Below are positions 8,018-17,587 of a DNA stretch of 41,520 nt, in pieces. The DNA is from Desulfobacteraceae bacterium (GTDB taxonomy: Bacteria > Desulfobacterota > Desulfobacteria > Desulfobacterales > Desulfobacteraceae), in NCBI GenBank assembly GCA_024225635.1, contig JAAEMK010001345.1, forward strand, positions 1 through 41,520, in the 5' to 3' direction. Within the stretch, counting starts at the first letter, position 1. Each line of letters begins with the position of its first letter. Both the position numbers and the translations under genes were made by a program. The notes under the pieces are model-generated. The model had not been told where the DNA came from, ran no database searches, and was given only the letters and a program-made list of their open reading frames with translations.

Positions 8018-8172
8018 CATATTTTTCAAAACGCCTAATGTGGAGACAAAACAAACCATAAGCAACCATAAACAACACCCGCAAAGAAGCCGGTTAAAAG
8101 GGTTTGATCTTCACGCCCGGATGGCGTAAACACAAACCATGACCATTAATCATCAGATAGCAGGGAGAGACG

Positions 8173-9993
8173 ATGTTTGAGTATGAAAAACCCGACAATT
8201 TAGTGGATACCTTGGAACAAAGCATTGGACTTTTTCCGGACAATCCCCTGTTCGGGACAAAGGACAGCAACAACCGCTACGGCTGGATCACTTATAAAGA
8301 ATTCGGCAGCCGGGTGGACAACCTCAGGGCCGGCCTTGCCCAGCTCGGTGTCGGCAAGGGGGATACCGTGGGGATCATCGCCAACAACCGCACGGAATGG
8401 GCCGTGGCCGCCTTTGCGGGTTTTGGCCTTGGAGCGGTGTTCTCTCCCATGTATGAAAAAGAGCTTCCCCGGATCTGGAAACACATCATCCTGGACAGCG
8501 CCGTAAAAGTCCTGTTTGTTTCCACCCCGGAGATCTTTGACGCGGTGGCTCCCCTGATGGACGAGATAGACACCCTGGAAAAGGTGGTCTGCATCGACTC
8601 CAACGGCCAGGAAACCATGGCGGGCCTCGAGAAAAAGGGCAAAGCTTCCCCGGTGCCCTCCGTCTCCCCCGGCTGTGGCGATGCGGCCTGCTGCATCTAC
8701 ACCTCCGGCACCACGGGAAATCCCAAGGGGGTGATGCTGACCCACGGGAACTTCACCTCCAATGCCAGGGCGGGATACCGGCGGTTTCCCAATCTCTCAT
8801 CAAAGGCGAGAAGCATCTCCATCCTTCCCTGGGCCCACTCCTACGGATTCACGGCCGAGCTTGTCAACTTCATCCAGTTCGGCGGCAGCATCGGCTTCAT
8901 GGAAAAGGTCGCCACCCTGGCCGATGACATGGCAAGCCTTCATCCAAGCTTCCTGATCGGGGTGCCCCGGATCTTCAACAAGATCTATGACAGCATCCTC
9001 TCACGGGTGAATGAAAAGCAAGGGATCACCAAATTCCTGTTTGACCATGCCCTTGCGGCGGCCAGGGAGAAACGGGAGCTGAGAGAACAAAACAAGCCCT
9101 CCGCCGGGACAAACCTCAAGTTCGCCCTCCTTGACCTGCTCGTCCTTAAAAAGATCCGGGCCAGGTTCGGCGGCAACCTTGAGGGGGCCCTCACGGCAAG
9201 CGCCACCTCCAACCCGGAAATCGCCCAGTTCTTTGAGGACATCGGCATCCCCACCTTTGACGCCTACGGCATGACCGAGTGCGCGCCTGCCATTGCCATG
9301 AACGGGCCCGGCCAGAACCGGTTCGGCAGCGTGGGACGCCCCCTGGAGCATGTACGGATCGAATTCGACAAAACCGGCATGGAAAGCGATGCGGACGACG
9401 GCGATGGCGAACTCATCGTCTACAGCCCGGGCATCATGATGGGCTACAGGAACAACCCCGAAAAAACCGCCGAAACCCTCACTCCGGACGGGGGCTTGCG
9501 CACGGGGGACAGGGGCCGGATCGACAAGGACGGATATCTTTACATAACCGGCAGAATCAAGGAGCAGTACAAGCTTGAGAACGGGAAATTCGTGTTTCCC
9601 GCCGCGCTGGAGGAAGAGATCAACTTCCTTCCCTATGTGGAATCATCCATGATCTACGGAGACGGAAAGCCATACAATATCTGCTTTGTGGTCCTGGACA
9701 TGGACACCATCCACACCTATGCGGAAGCGGTCCACCTGAAAGCCTCCCCTGAAGAGGTCCTGTCCCACCATGCGACTTTGGAACTCATCAGCTCGGAGAT
9801 CAAGCAGCACCTGCGGCCCAACTACGGCTCCTACGAGATTCCCAAGCGGTTCATCTTTCTCAAGGAGGGATTCACCTCGGAGAACGGGCTGTTGACCCAG
9901 ACCATGAAGATCAAACGGGTCAGTGTGACCAAGCGATTCAAGCACCTGATCAACGAGGCCTATGCCGGAGACAAGAAGATCATCACCGCCTAG
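8173..9993 (+). CDS. Long-chain acyl-CoA synthetase (AMP-forming)
   Basis: This 606-residue enzyme belongs to the adenylate-forming superfamily, FAA1/FadD branch. It has the AMP-binding P-loop YTSGTTGNPKGVMLTHGN, the A5 motif FDAYGMTECAP, and the A7/A8 region RTGDRGRIDKDGYLYITGRIKEQYKLENGKF. It should activate fatty or other carboxylic acids to acyl-CoA using ATP and CoA in the cytosol. In A8 the usual D-x-I-I is KEQYKLENGKF, as is common in the long-chain group. The start has GGGAGA upstream. It converges on a PlsC acyltransferase, so the two may serve lipid synthesis or fatty-acid use. Confidence 0.92.
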   Translation: MFEYEKPDNLVDTLEQSIGLFPDNPLFGTKDSNNRYGWITYKEFGSRVDNLRAGLAQLGVGKGDTVGIIANNRTEWAVAAFAGFGLGAVFSPMYEKELPRIWKHIILDSAVKVLFVSTPEIFDAVAPLMDEIDTLEKVVCIDSNGQETMAGLEKKGKASPVPSVSPGCGDAACCIYTSGTTGNPKGVMLTHGNFTSNARAGYRRFPNLSSKARSISILPWAHSYGFTAELVNFIQFGGSIGFMEKVATLADDMASLHPSFLIGVPRIFNKIYDSILSRVNEKQGITKFLFDHALAAAREKRELREQNKPSAGTNLKFALLDLLVLKKIRARFGGNLEGALTASATSNPEIAQFFEDIGIPTFDAYGMTECAPAIAMNGPGQNRFGSVGRPLEHVRIEFDKTGMESDADDGDGELIVYSPGIMMGYRNNPEKTAETLTPDGGLRTGDRGRIDKDGYLYITGRIKEQYKLENGKFVFPAALEEEINFLPYVESSMIYGDGKPYNICFVVLDMDTIHTYAEAVHLKASPEEVLSHHATLELISSEIKQHLRPNYGSYEIPKRFIFLKEGFTSENGLLTQTMKIKRVSVTKRFKHLINEAYAGDKKIITA

Positions 9994-10012
9994 CGCCCCA
10001 TTTGCGGGTCAT

Positions 10013-10204
10013 CTATCAGGGGTCACACTCTATCAGGGGTCGGGCTTAGCTTATTGCGCCCCTATCAGGGGGGCACTCTATCAGGGGTCAGGCTTAGCTT
10101 ATTGCGACTCTATCAGGGGGTCACTCTATTAGGGGTCAGGCTTAGCTTATTGAGACGAAACTCAAATAAACGAGCAATACCACCAATAAGCTAAGCCTGA
10201 CCCC
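10013..10204. repeat. REP-like tandem/inverted repeat cluster
   Basis: Three direct units of 48-49 bp start at 10013, 10062 and 10110, each containing CTATCAGGGG followed by GGGTCRGGCTTAGCTTATTG. An inverted copy of the last 21 bases lies at 10184-10204, giving a 21-bp perfect stem with 10132-10152. A decayed relative (TCTATTAGGGATCAGGCC) sits at 10981-10998. The position between two convergent stop codons fits a REP-type element that also ends transcription. No RAYT transposase is in the window. Confidence 0.7.
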
Positions 10205-10226
10205 GATCTATTCAGGTTTTATGCCG

Positions 10227-10955
10227 TTACAGGGCCTGGCAGATGGTTTCCCTCACCCGGGCAATGGTCTCGTCCAGGCTTTTGCCACCGATATCGATAC
10301 CGGTCATCCGCACCTCGGGATGGATGATGATCTCCACCTCCCCCGGAGTGAGATCCAGGGAATCCGGTGGCAGGATCTCCCGGGAGTTTTTGATGGTGAT
10401 GGGAAGGATGGGAAGCCCGGCATCCATGGCAAACCGGAAAGCGCCTTTTTTAAAGGGCAGCATCTTTCCGTCCCGGCTCCGTGTTCCCTCGGGAAAAAAG
10501 AGAACCGCGGATTTCCGGGTGAGCCGGGCCTTTGCCTCTGCAATGGATCTGATGGCCGCCTCCCTGTCGGACCGGTCGATGTAGATGCAGCCAAGGCTCC
10601 GGCAGGCGGGCCCGAACACGGGCACCTTTTTCAGCTCCTTTTTCATCACCCACTTGATCCTGAGTCCGAGCCAGCCCTGAACCACGGGAATATCCACCAT
10701 GCTCTGGTGATTCGCCACCACCACATAGGTCTTTTTCCGGGTGTAGTTATGACGCCCCCGGATCTTCACACGGATGGGAGCCACGATACAGGCGATCCTT
10801 GCCCAGGTCACGGCAACGATGTTCCCCGCATCGGCGCCAAAGAACAGCACCACGATGATACAGACCATCCCGTGGAACAGGGTGGAAAGCACCATGAAGG
10901 GAATGACGAATAACCACTTGTAGGGCTGATACACTGTCTTTAAAATAGCATCCAC
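10227..10955 (-). CDS. plsC: 1-acyl-sn-glycerol-3-phosphate acyltransferase
   Basis: This 242-residue protein has the two hallmark motifs of the PlsC/LPLAT family: the catalytic HX4D as NHQSMVD (His83, Asp88) and the phosphate-binding FPEGTRS (about residues 154-160). One or two hydrophobic segments (about residues 14-55) anchor it to the inner membrane. It transfers an acyl group to lysophosphatidic acid to make phosphatidic acid. It follows the DUF4340/Gld-type ABC operon on the same strand with a 42-bp gap and may be co-transcribed with it. Confidence 0.9.
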   Translation of the reverse strand: MDAILKTVYQPYKWLFVIPFMVLSTLFHGMVCIIVVLFFGADAGNIVAVTWARIACIVAPIRVKIRGRHNYTRKKTYVVVANHQSMVDIPVVQGWLGLRIKWVMKKELKKVPVFGPACRSLGCIYIDRSDREAAIRSIAEAKARLTRKSAVLFFPEGTRSRDGKMLPFKKGAFRFAMDAGLPILPITIKNSREILPPDSLDLTPGEVEIIIHPEVRMTGIDIGGKSLDETIARVRETICQAL

Positions 10956-10997
10956 AACACCGACCGCTCCTTTTTTCCACTCTATTAGGGATCAGGC

Positions 10998-11915
10998 CTA
11001 TTCAGGTTTTATGCCGAGAACGGCATCAATCTTGGAGACAATCTCATTTCCCTGGTAGGAGGCAAGAATGAACCGGTCCGAAGCGCCGGAAGAGACACCG
11101 GGATAGTCGTCGTTTTCCGCCTTGTCATAGACGGAAAGGGTCTCTTTTTCGCCGTCATCCACCACCAGGGTGAACAGGGGCTTGTCCTCCCCCTTGGCCG
11201 CGTCGGCGGCATAGGAGGAACACTCAAGATCGGATACGGCTGAAACAAGGGCATTGACGCTGTCAGGGTCAACCGCCTTGTCGTCCCCGGCTTTCCAGGA
11301 CGGCGGCCCGTCCTCACCCTCTTTCGTCTCAAGCACGAACTCCCGCTTGACATCCCCTTTTTCCACCACCAGGGAGGTCACGGCTTTCCGGTCAAGGGTG
11401 AACACCTTCTTGGACCGGAACCCCTCCACATCCTTGTCAAAATACCGCCTGAAGTTCCCCGGGGCATGGAAGACCCCGTTCTCCCCGTCAAGCTTGACAA
11501 AGGTGTGCTTATAGGTGGGGGCGACCTTTCCCGCCTCAAAGGTTCTCACCGCTTCCGAGCCGTTTTTGGCCGTGACCTTGACCGCGTTTTCAGGGTCAAG
11601 CTCATACCGTTTCAGGTCCCGGCTCTGGGACACCAGGGCCGTGACCTGGAAATCCTCGATGACGTCCAGCAGCTCTTTCATGGTGTCGCTGTCCACGGGA
11701 TAGCGGTTGTCGGACACCGTCCAACCCTCCCCCTCTTTCGCCAGGGTGACGGTTGTCTTGTTTTTTTCAATATCAATGGCGGTGACGGTCTCCACCGCAA
11801 CCTTTGAAAATTCGGGAAGCTTATAATTGGTCTTCTCCTCGGAGTGGAACACGAGGTAGCAGGACAGCGCGACAATCACAATCCCCAGGATCAGGTACTC
11901 CTTTTTCATGGTCAT
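10998..11915 (-). CDS. DUF4340 domain protein
   Basis: This 305-residue protein has one N-terminal membrane anchor (about residues 5-23) and a long periplasmic part made of repeated strand-rich units, the DUF4340 pattern (GWTVSDNRYPVDSDTMKELL early, then PSWKAGDDKAVDPDSVNALV). DUF4340 proteins habitually follow GldG-type auxiliary proteins and are thought to be outer parts of that ABC machine; the substrate is unknown. Its start shares one base with the stop of the GldG-like gene, so the two are translationally coupled. Confidence 0.8.
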   Translation of the reverse strand: MTMKKEYLILGIVIVALSCYLVFHSEEKTNYKLPEFSKVAVETVTAIDIEKNKTTVTLAKEGEGWTVSDNRYPVDSDTMKELLDVIEDFQVTALVSQSRDLKRYELDPENAVKVTAKNGSEAVRTFEAGKVAPTYKHTFVKLDGENGVFHAPGNFRRYFDKDVEGFRSKKVFTLDRKAVTSLVVEKGDVKREFVLETKEGEDGPPSWKAGDDKAVDPDSVNALVSAVSDLECSSYAADAAKGEDKPLFTLVVDDGEKETLSVYDKAENDDYPGVSSGASDRFILASYQGNEIVSKIDAVLGIKPE

Positions 11916-14092
11916 TACTCCTTTTTATCCGTTACAAACAATCCCTTGATCCGGCGTTTTCTTGCCCTTCGCCGCACCCAGATACCAAACCCGAACATGA
12001 TCACGAGCACCGGCAGGCCGCCGATATTGACCACCTTGATGGCCCTCCGCATGAGGGGAGTGGTCTCGGCCAGGGGATTGAGGCTCTGTTTCTTGCTGCG
12101 CATGGCCGCAATCTCGTTCTGGCCGTTGAGATGATCGATGACGTTCAAAACAAAGGTGGCGTTGGTGGTCCGGCCCTCGCTGTCAAGCATGTTGTCCTGG
12201 AGCATGGAGGGGCAGGCCATGACAAAGACCTTGCCGGGCTTTCCGGTGGCAATCATGGTGTTGGAGGCCTGGAACCGGGAGAGATCCGGGGCGTTCCCGT
12301 CCTCCCCTTCCTTGGTTTCCGCCTCCGCCACCTCTTTATGGGGAACGGGCTTGCCCGCAAAATAGCTTGGGAAGCTTCCCTCCAGCATGTAGGCAAGGGC
12401 AAAGGAATCCTTTTCATCATCGGCGGGCGGCTGCAGGAACATGGGGTTGAGGTTGATGTTCTTCTTCATCTCCCAGGCCTTTTTTGAGGAGGAGAACAGC
12501 TTTACGGCCTTGATACCGGCCTTGTCGAGTTTCTCCTGCTCAACGGTCAAGGGAGAGATCTTCATAGCCACCAGCCCCTTGATGTTCTCCATGTAGCCGG
12601 GGGTGTTGTCGATGTTGGACGCATCGATCATGGGGGCGAAATAGATCTTCTGCTCCCCCCCGCCCCTTCTCGGGTCCATCATCTGCTTGTAGCACTCCTC
12701 ATCCATCACATAGGAGTCACCAACGCTTACCCCATAATGGGCCAGAAGTTTGGAAAGACCGGTGTCAATGGGCGTGTAAACGGGACCGCCGCCCATGAAG
12801 CCCGCGGACTGGCCGGGCATGGTCTCCTTGAACGGCTCCGGCAGGATGGCAAGGCTGGTTCCCCGCATCAATGCCTGGTCGATCTGGAACAGCTCGTAAT
12901 CCGTGAATTTCTCCTGGGGCCGGGAAATAATCAGGGAGGTGAGGTCTTCGGGAATCCCCTCATCCTTCAGGTTCACCTGCTTGATGGAGTAGCGCTGGGA
13001 GATGAGCTGGTTGAATACGTTCATGGTACTGCGCTGCTGCTGGCCCATCATGCCCATGCCGGGCATGGAAAGGACCGGGGTGCCGTGGTCCCCAAGGTAG
13101 CCGATGGGCTGGTTGATGCCGATCATGCTCTCCATGGTGTCAGCAAGCAGATCCTCGAGCATTTCAGGCTCGGTCATCTGGTAGGTAGGGCCGAGAATGG
13201 GAACGTTGAAGCTTGAAATCAGCGGCAGCTCCACCCGTTTCTCGCCATACTCCACCACAAGGCCCGCACCGCCCTTACCGGCGCGGATATTCTCCCGGGC
13301 AAGATCGGGCCACTTCAGGACCATGATCTTGTACTTTTCGGCGATGGTGTCGAGGTTGTTCTCCTTGCTGGGATCCACATACTTGAAATCGATGGTGTCA
13401 AGGCTCCTGGCATTGAGGCGCCCGACCATTTGGGTGATCCGCTCCGGAAGGGAGTCAAGCCCGTCAAGGCCCATGAACGGGGCCACTGCGGAAAGTGAGG
13501 AACTCAGATACATCCGGATTTTCACCTTTTCCTCGAGGCTCAAAAGGGTGCTCACCTTGTTGTTGAGCTTCTGGATGGCGGTGGTCAGCTTGTACTCGAG
13601 GCCGTCGGTGGCCGTGAGGGCGGGAATCTTCTCCACCATGTCCCCGTGGATGATCACAAGGCCCATGTACGCCTGCTGGAATTTCACCTCATCGTTCTCG
13701 ATGACCCGGATCTGAACGGGCGTGATACCGTAATCCTCGGCCTGTTTCCGGTTGCGGTCGGCCTCGTCCGTCAGCCCCGCCTCCCTGGCCGTGACATCGT
13801 AGAACATATAATTGAAAAACCGGCCCCCGGCCCTTGCGTACTCATCCATGAGGTCGTGGAGGTAGCGCTCGGTGTTGTTGTGGGGCGCGGGCAGGTTCTT
13901 GGTGAAAAAGACCTTGATGGTCAGGGGTTCGGACAGGGTGGACACCACGGTCCGGCTGGCGTCGGAGAGCGAATAGATCCCATTTTGTGTCAGGTCGAGC
14001 CTGAAGAAAAGGGTCACCCCCGCGACATTTACCAGCACTATCACCACGAGATAGATCAAAAACTTGAAATAAGCCTGTTTCTGTTGTTTCAT
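11915..14092 (-). CDS. GldG-like ABC transporter auxiliary protein
   Basis: This 725-residue protein has a membrane segment at each end (about residues 10-31 and 688-708) and a large periplasmic region between them. The opening (DLTQNGIYSLSDASRTVVSTLSEPLTIKVFFTKNLP) is the GldG/PF09822 signature. In Bacteroidetes GldG partners GldA and GldF in gliding; in other phyla, as here, the set occurs without gliding genes and its cargo is unknown. It is the third member of the ATPase-permease-GldG-DUF4340 operon. Confidence 0.85.
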   Translation of the reverse strand: MKQQKQAYFKFLIYLVVIVLVNVAGVTLFFRLDLTQNGIYSLSDASRTVVSTLSEPLTIKVFFTKNLPAPHNNTERYLHDLMDEYARAGGRFFNYMFYDVTAREAGLTDEADRNRKQAEDYGITPVQIRVIENDEVKFQQAYMGLVIIHGDMVEKIPALTATDGLEYKLTTAIQKLNNKVSTLLSLEEKVKIRMYLSSSLSAVAPFMGLDGLDSLPERITQMVGRLNARSLDTIDFKYVDPSKENNLDTIAEKYKIMVLKWPDLARENIRAGKGGAGLVVEYGEKRVELPLISSFNVPILGPTYQMTEPEMLEDLLADTMESMIGINQPIGYLGDHGTPVLSMPGMGMMGQQQRSTMNVFNQLISQRYSIKQVNLKDEGIPEDLTSLIISRPQEKFTDYELFQIDQALMRGTSLAILPEPFKETMPGQSAGFMGGGPVYTPIDTGLSKLLAHYGVSVGDSYVMDEECYKQMMDPRRGGGEQKIYFAPMIDASNIDNTPGYMENIKGLVAMKISPLTVEQEKLDKAGIKAVKLFSSSKKAWEMKKNINLNPMFLQPPADDEKDSFALAYMLEGSFPSYFAGKPVPHKEVAEAETKEGEDGNAPDLSRFQASNTMIATGKPGKVFVMACPSMLQDNMLDSEGRTTNATFVLNVIDHLNGQNEIAAMRSKKQSLNPLAETTPLMRRAIKVVNIGGLPVLVIMFGFGIWVRRRARKRRIKGLFVTDKKE

Positions 14093-14107
14093 GCCAGTAT
14101 TAACTCC

Positions 14108-14812
14108 TTAATTCTTTTCCTGCATCACAAGATAGGTTCCGAACAGTCCCAGGACCATGACGCTCAAAAAGTAGAGAAGGTCCCTTGAATCAATGACGCC
14201 CTTGGCAATGCTCTGGAAATGGAAATCCGCCCCGAGATACCCCACCAGACCTGCAACACTGCCCGGGAAAAAGAAGAGCATCTTGTCCAGGATGGTCAGG
14301 GTAAAGCACATGGAGGCCCCCAGGATAAAGGCGACGATCTGGTTCCGGGTGAGGGACGAGGCAAAGATCCCAAGGGAGCAATAGGCCCCCCCCAGGAGGA
14401 TCGCCCCGATATACCCGCCGGCCACAGGCCCCAGGTCCACCTCCCCCACAAGGGAGATAAAGAGCGGGTAGAACAGGGTGGGCAGCAGCATCGCGGCGGT
14501 AAAGCCAAGGGCTGCCAGGAACTTGCCCACGGCAATGTCGGCAAAGGTGACCGGCATGGTCAGCAGGGTCTCGTAGGACCCCACGTTCTTCTCTTCGGAA
14601 AAGAGCCGCATGGTCACGGCCGGTATCACAAAGGAGAAGATAAGGGGCAGCAGGGAGAAGAATCCCCGCATGTCCGCCCGGTCAAATATGAAAAACGTGG
14701 AAAAGAAAAACCAGCCGGTGACCACGAGAAAAAGTGAAATCACGATATAGGCGATGGGAGATATAAAGTAATCCTTGAATTCCTTGGCTGCGATATGGGT
14801 GGTCTGTATCAT
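14108..14812 (-). CDS. ABC-2 type permease (GldF-like)
   Basis: This 234-residue membrane protein has six hydrophobic segments. It resembles GldF/NosY-type ABC-2 permeases, with the conserved stretch PAVTMRLFSEEKNVGSYETL after the second segment. It lies 3 bp from the ATPase stop and 15 bp from the GldG-like start, so it should form the channel of the same complex. Confidence 0.87.
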   Translation of the reverse strand: MIQTTHIAAKEFKDYFISPIAYIVISLFLVVTGWFFFSTFFIFDRADMRGFFSLLPLIFSFVIPAVTMRLFSEEKNVGSYETLLTMPVTFADIAVGKFLAALGFTAAMLLPTLFYPLFISLVGEVDLGPVAGGYIGAILLGGAYCSLGIFASSLTRNQIVAFILGASMCFTLTILDKMLFFFPGSVAGLVGYLGADFHFQSIAKGVIDSRDLLYFLSVMVLGLFGTYLVMQEKN

Positions 14813-14815
14813 GGC

Positions 14816-15754
14816 TTAGTTCCCCCTTGTGAGTTCCTGGAAGATGGTCTCAAGGGACCGGTTCTCCCTGGTCAGTTCCGTAATGATCCACTCCTGCTGC
14901 TTGACGGCAAGATAGACCTCCTTACCGGGATCCGCGCCATTGGCCCCGTGGATCTCAAACCGCAGGTTGCCGGGAACCGTTGTTTCCACGGGCTCCACCC
15001 GCTCGACCCCCTTGACGTCCCGGATCAGGGCCAGGGCCTTGTCCGGATCGGCGTCCGACACGGAAAGGGAGAGACAGCCGCCCCGGCCGTTACCGTTCTT
15101 GAGATTCCGGGTGGTGTCGTCGGCAACGATTTTGCCCCTGTTGACGATGACGATCCTGTCGCAGGTCGCCTCGGCCTCGCTCAATATATGGGTGGAGAAG
15201 ATGATGGTCTTCTTTTTTCCGATCCGCCGTATGATGGACCGGATCTCGGCAATCTGGTTGGGATCGAGGCCCGATGTGGGCTCGTCAAGCACCAGGATCT
15301 CGGGGTCTGTCATCAATGCGTGGGCAAGCCCCACCCGCTGCTTCAACCCCTTGGAAAGCTCATCCACGGACTTGTGCATGATATCACAAAGCCCGCAAAG
15401 CTCCGACAGTTCCCTGAGCCTCTCAAGGCGTTTCTCCGTGGGAATCCCCTTGACCTTTGCCACATATTCCAGATAGTCGAACACCAGCATATTGTGGTAA
15501 AGGGGAGCCGATTCAGGAAGGTACCCCATGATTTTCTTTATTTCGAGGGTATCCCCGGGCATGGAGAACTCCTTCACCTTGATGGTTCCCGAGGTGGGCC
15601 TGAAATACCCGGTGAGCATCCTCAGGGTGGTGGTCTTCCCGGCGCCGTTCGGCCCCAGCAGCCCCAGGATCTCGCCCTTGTTGATGGTAAGGCTCAATCC
15701 GTCCACGGCGCAAAAGTCATTGTAGTACTTGGTCAGATTCTCGACCTGTATCAC
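14816..15754 (-). CDS. ABC transporter ATP-binding protein (GldA-like)
   Basis: This 312-residue ATPase has Walker A GPNGAGKTTT, a Q-loop in MGYLPESAPLY, signature LSKGLKQR, Walker B LVLDEPTSGLD and H-loop FSTH. It has a C-terminal extension typical of ABC-2 drug/Gld-type ATPases. The start is a GTG at 15754 with AAGGAGG six bases upstream, which gives VIQVENLTKYY, the usual beginning for the family; a longer frame to 15856 lacks such a site. It is the energy subunit for the permease and GldG-like protein downstream. Confidence 0.9.
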   Translation of the reverse strand: MIQVENLTKYYNDFCAVDGLSLTINKGEILGLLGPNGAGKTTTLRMLTGYFRPTSGTIKVKEFSMPGDTLEIKKIMGYLPESAPLYHNMLVFDYLEYVAKVKGIPTEKRLERLRELSELCGLCDIMHKSVDELSKGLKQRVGLAHALMTDPEILVLDEPTSGLDPNQIAEIRSIIRRIGKKKTIIFSTHILSEAEATCDRIVIVNRGKIVADDTTRNLKNGNGRGGCLSLSVSDADPDKALALIRDVKGVERVEPVETTVPGNLRFEIHGANGADPGKEVYLAVKQQEWIITELTRENRSLETIFQELTRGN

Positions 15755-15812
15755 AACTGCCTCCTTGTTTTTTGTTATGAAACCTCTGTTATGGTTATTA
15801 TCCCCCGCAGGG

Positions 15813-16388
15813 TCAATACTCTTCGATGATACTGCTCTTTTCAATAAAGGACGCAAGCTCCTTCCTTGTCCTGAGACAGGCGGTCAGGGCCCGTTCCAGG
15901 TTACGGCAGAAGGGGTCCTCCTCCCCCAGGGCTTCCCTGGAGGTCTGCAAAATCTTCAGGCCCTCGTCCCAGTGGGCCTTCACCTCCTCAAACAGCTCTT
16001 TGCGCTTTTCATGCCGCTTTTTTTCGGCAAGGATCACCGACTCCAGCCGCTTGATGGAGTACTCCACCAGTGCGTCCCTGGGGGTGCCGTGGGCCTTGGA
16101 GATCATCTCCAGGGCCTCCAGGGTCCGACGGCTCAACACATAGGTCTTCTGAACCCTGTCGATCTTTTTGAACTGCCGTATCCGGATGGTGCCGGCAATG
16201 TCTTCCAGGGCGCCTGCATCTTCAATAAGATGATCAAACAGGGACTTCTGCTTGATGCCCAGGTGAACCGCCACAAGGCTCAACGACTCGATGGCCCTCG
16301 AAGAGAGCTTGAAGGTCGCTCTCACAGACTGCCGTCCCCGGAGATCCAGGGTTGCAGCCATGGGATTTTCTATTTTTTTCTTTGTCAT
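15813..16388 (-). CDS. Hypothetical protein with two ribbon-helix-helix-like units
   Basis: This 191-residue soluble protein was not recognised as a named family. Two segments look like ribbon-helix-helix DNA-binding units: one around RATFKLSSRAIESLSLVAV (about residues 22-57) and one around KTYVLSRRTLEALEMISKAH (about 78-115). Each is a short strand followed by two helices. The C-terminal 70 residues are helical and charged. Two units in one chain could form a built-in dimer. It is 58 bp upstream of the GldA-like gene on the same strand, so it may regulate the ABC operon it heads. The start is chosen from AGGAGGGGG before the ATG. Confidence 0.6.
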   Translation of the reverse strand: MTKKKIENPMAATLDLRGRQSVRATFKLSSRAIESLSLVAVHLGIKQKSLFDHLIEDAGALEDIAGTIRIRQFKKIDRVQKTYVLSRRTLEALEMISKAHGTPRDALVEYSIKRLESVILAEKKRHEKRKELFEEVKAHWDEGLKILQTSREALGEEDPFCRNLERALTACLRTRKELASFIEKSSIIEEY

Positions 16389-16474
16389 ATCCCCCTCCTC
16401 TGGAAAGGAGGTTAGCATTATTATATCTACTCTATTTAAAATAATAATAAGAATTAATTATCAAGCAAACATTA

Positions 16475-16491
16475 CACCAACCCAATTGGTG
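16475..16491. promoter_or_regulatory. CACCAA-N5-TTGGTG dyad in a divergent promoter region
   Basis: Perfect 6-bp arms lie in AT-rich DNA between the divergent RHH-like gene and the calcium-binding-repeat gene. It is a candidate operator for the RHH-like protein, by position only. Confidence 0.35.
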
Positions 16492-16555
16492 AATCAATAT
16501 TTTTTTTCAGCCGCCACCCCACAGATCCGATATTTAATAAAAAGGAGGTGACACG

Positions 16556-17587
16556 ATGAAAATCATGGAATCGACCCTGTCTTTTTTTTCATCCAGACAA
16601 TTTGAACAAAAAAGAACATCTGAAAAAAAGCTTGAAATATGGCGGGAGCCCGTCCCGCCCCCCATTGTTCAAGCCCCTGCCGCCCCGGCGGAACCCCAAT
16701 GCCTGGAAGTTGAAGCCTTGTCCCCCGAGCTTGCTTCCATAAGGCGGATACTCGAAATCCTGACCGGCAGAAAAATCAGGATCTCCAATCTTAAGGAGGT
16801 CAACCCCGAAACCGCCCCCCCGGCCATGGGGGCTGCACCAGGCATGGGGGCTGCACCAGCCTTGGAGGCCGCTCCGGCCATGGGGGCCGCTCCGGTTGGG
16901 GAAACCGTCCCTGAAAGCCTTGGATGGGGCATACGCTACGAAGAATCCAACTCCTATTATGAAGCTGAAACAAGCCGGTTCAAGAGCATGGGCGCGGTCA
17001 GGACCGCGGACGGAAAGACCATCGACTTCACCCTGGAACTTGAGATGCAGCGGGAGTTTTATACCGAGGAGCGGTATCGGTTTCTGGCAGGCGATGCACT
17101 CCGGGATCCCCTGGTCATCAATTTCAACGGCAATAGCGCCGACCTGACCGATACCAGATTCTCCTTTGACATCAACGCGGACGGAGAAGAGGACTCAATT
17201 GCCTGGCTGGCCCGGGGAAGCGGTTTTCTTGTGTTCGACCGGAACAAGGACACCGTGGTCAACAACGGATCAGAGCTTTTCGGTCCCCAAACGGGCAACG
17301 GTTTTTCCGAGCTTTCAGAGTTTGACGAGGACGGCAACGGCTGGATAGATGAAAATGATTCCGTGTTTGACGACCTGTCCATCTGGTCCGGCCCCTCCTG
17401 GGACAGCTCCTTTCTGGTAAGCCTCAAGGAAGCGGGCGTGGGCGCAATATCCCTCTCAACGGCTGAAACGGAGTTCACCCTCAAGGACGAGACAAACGCC
17501 ACCAAAGGAAAAATCCGGCAAACAGGGGTCTACATTGCCGAGAATGGATCTGTCGGTACCGTCCAGCAGGTCGACCTTGTTGTGTGA
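16556..17587 (+). CDS. Calcium-binding-repeat (dockerin/EF-hand-like) protein
   Basis: This 343-residue protein has no obvious signal peptide. Residues 87-115 are a low-complexity Ala-Pro-Met-Gly repeat built from 15-18-bp DNA units. The second half matches the domain found at the ends of large adhesins and calcium-binding proteins: DPLVINFNGN, then DINADGEEDS, FDRNKDTVVNNGSELFG and DEDGNGWIDEND, Asp-rich loops that resemble EF-hands. The family normally begins 'DPLVLDLDGDG', and here several acidic positions are Asn. Role unknown; surface or storage functions are possible. AAAGGAGGTGA precedes the ATG. Confidence 0.7.
   Translation: MKIMESTLSFFSSRQFEQKRTSEKKLEIWREPVPPPIVQAPAAPAEPQCLEVEALSPELASIRRILEILTGRKIRISNLKEVNPETAPPAMGAAPGMGAAPALEAAPAMGAAPVGETVPESLGWGIRYEESNSYYEAETSRFKSMGAVRTADGKTIDFTLELEMQREFYTEERYRFLAGDALRDPLVINFNGNSADLTDTRFSFDINADGEEDSIAWLARGSGFLVFDRNKDTVVNNGSELFGPQTGNGFSELSEFDEDGNGWIDENDSVFDDLSIWSGPSWDSSFLVSLKEAGVGAISLSTAETEFTLKDETNATKGKIRQTGVYIAENGSVGTVQQVDLVV

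Noticed and set aside
10013-10204. Possible CRISPR array
   Set aside because: Units follow each other without unique spacers and one copy is inverted.
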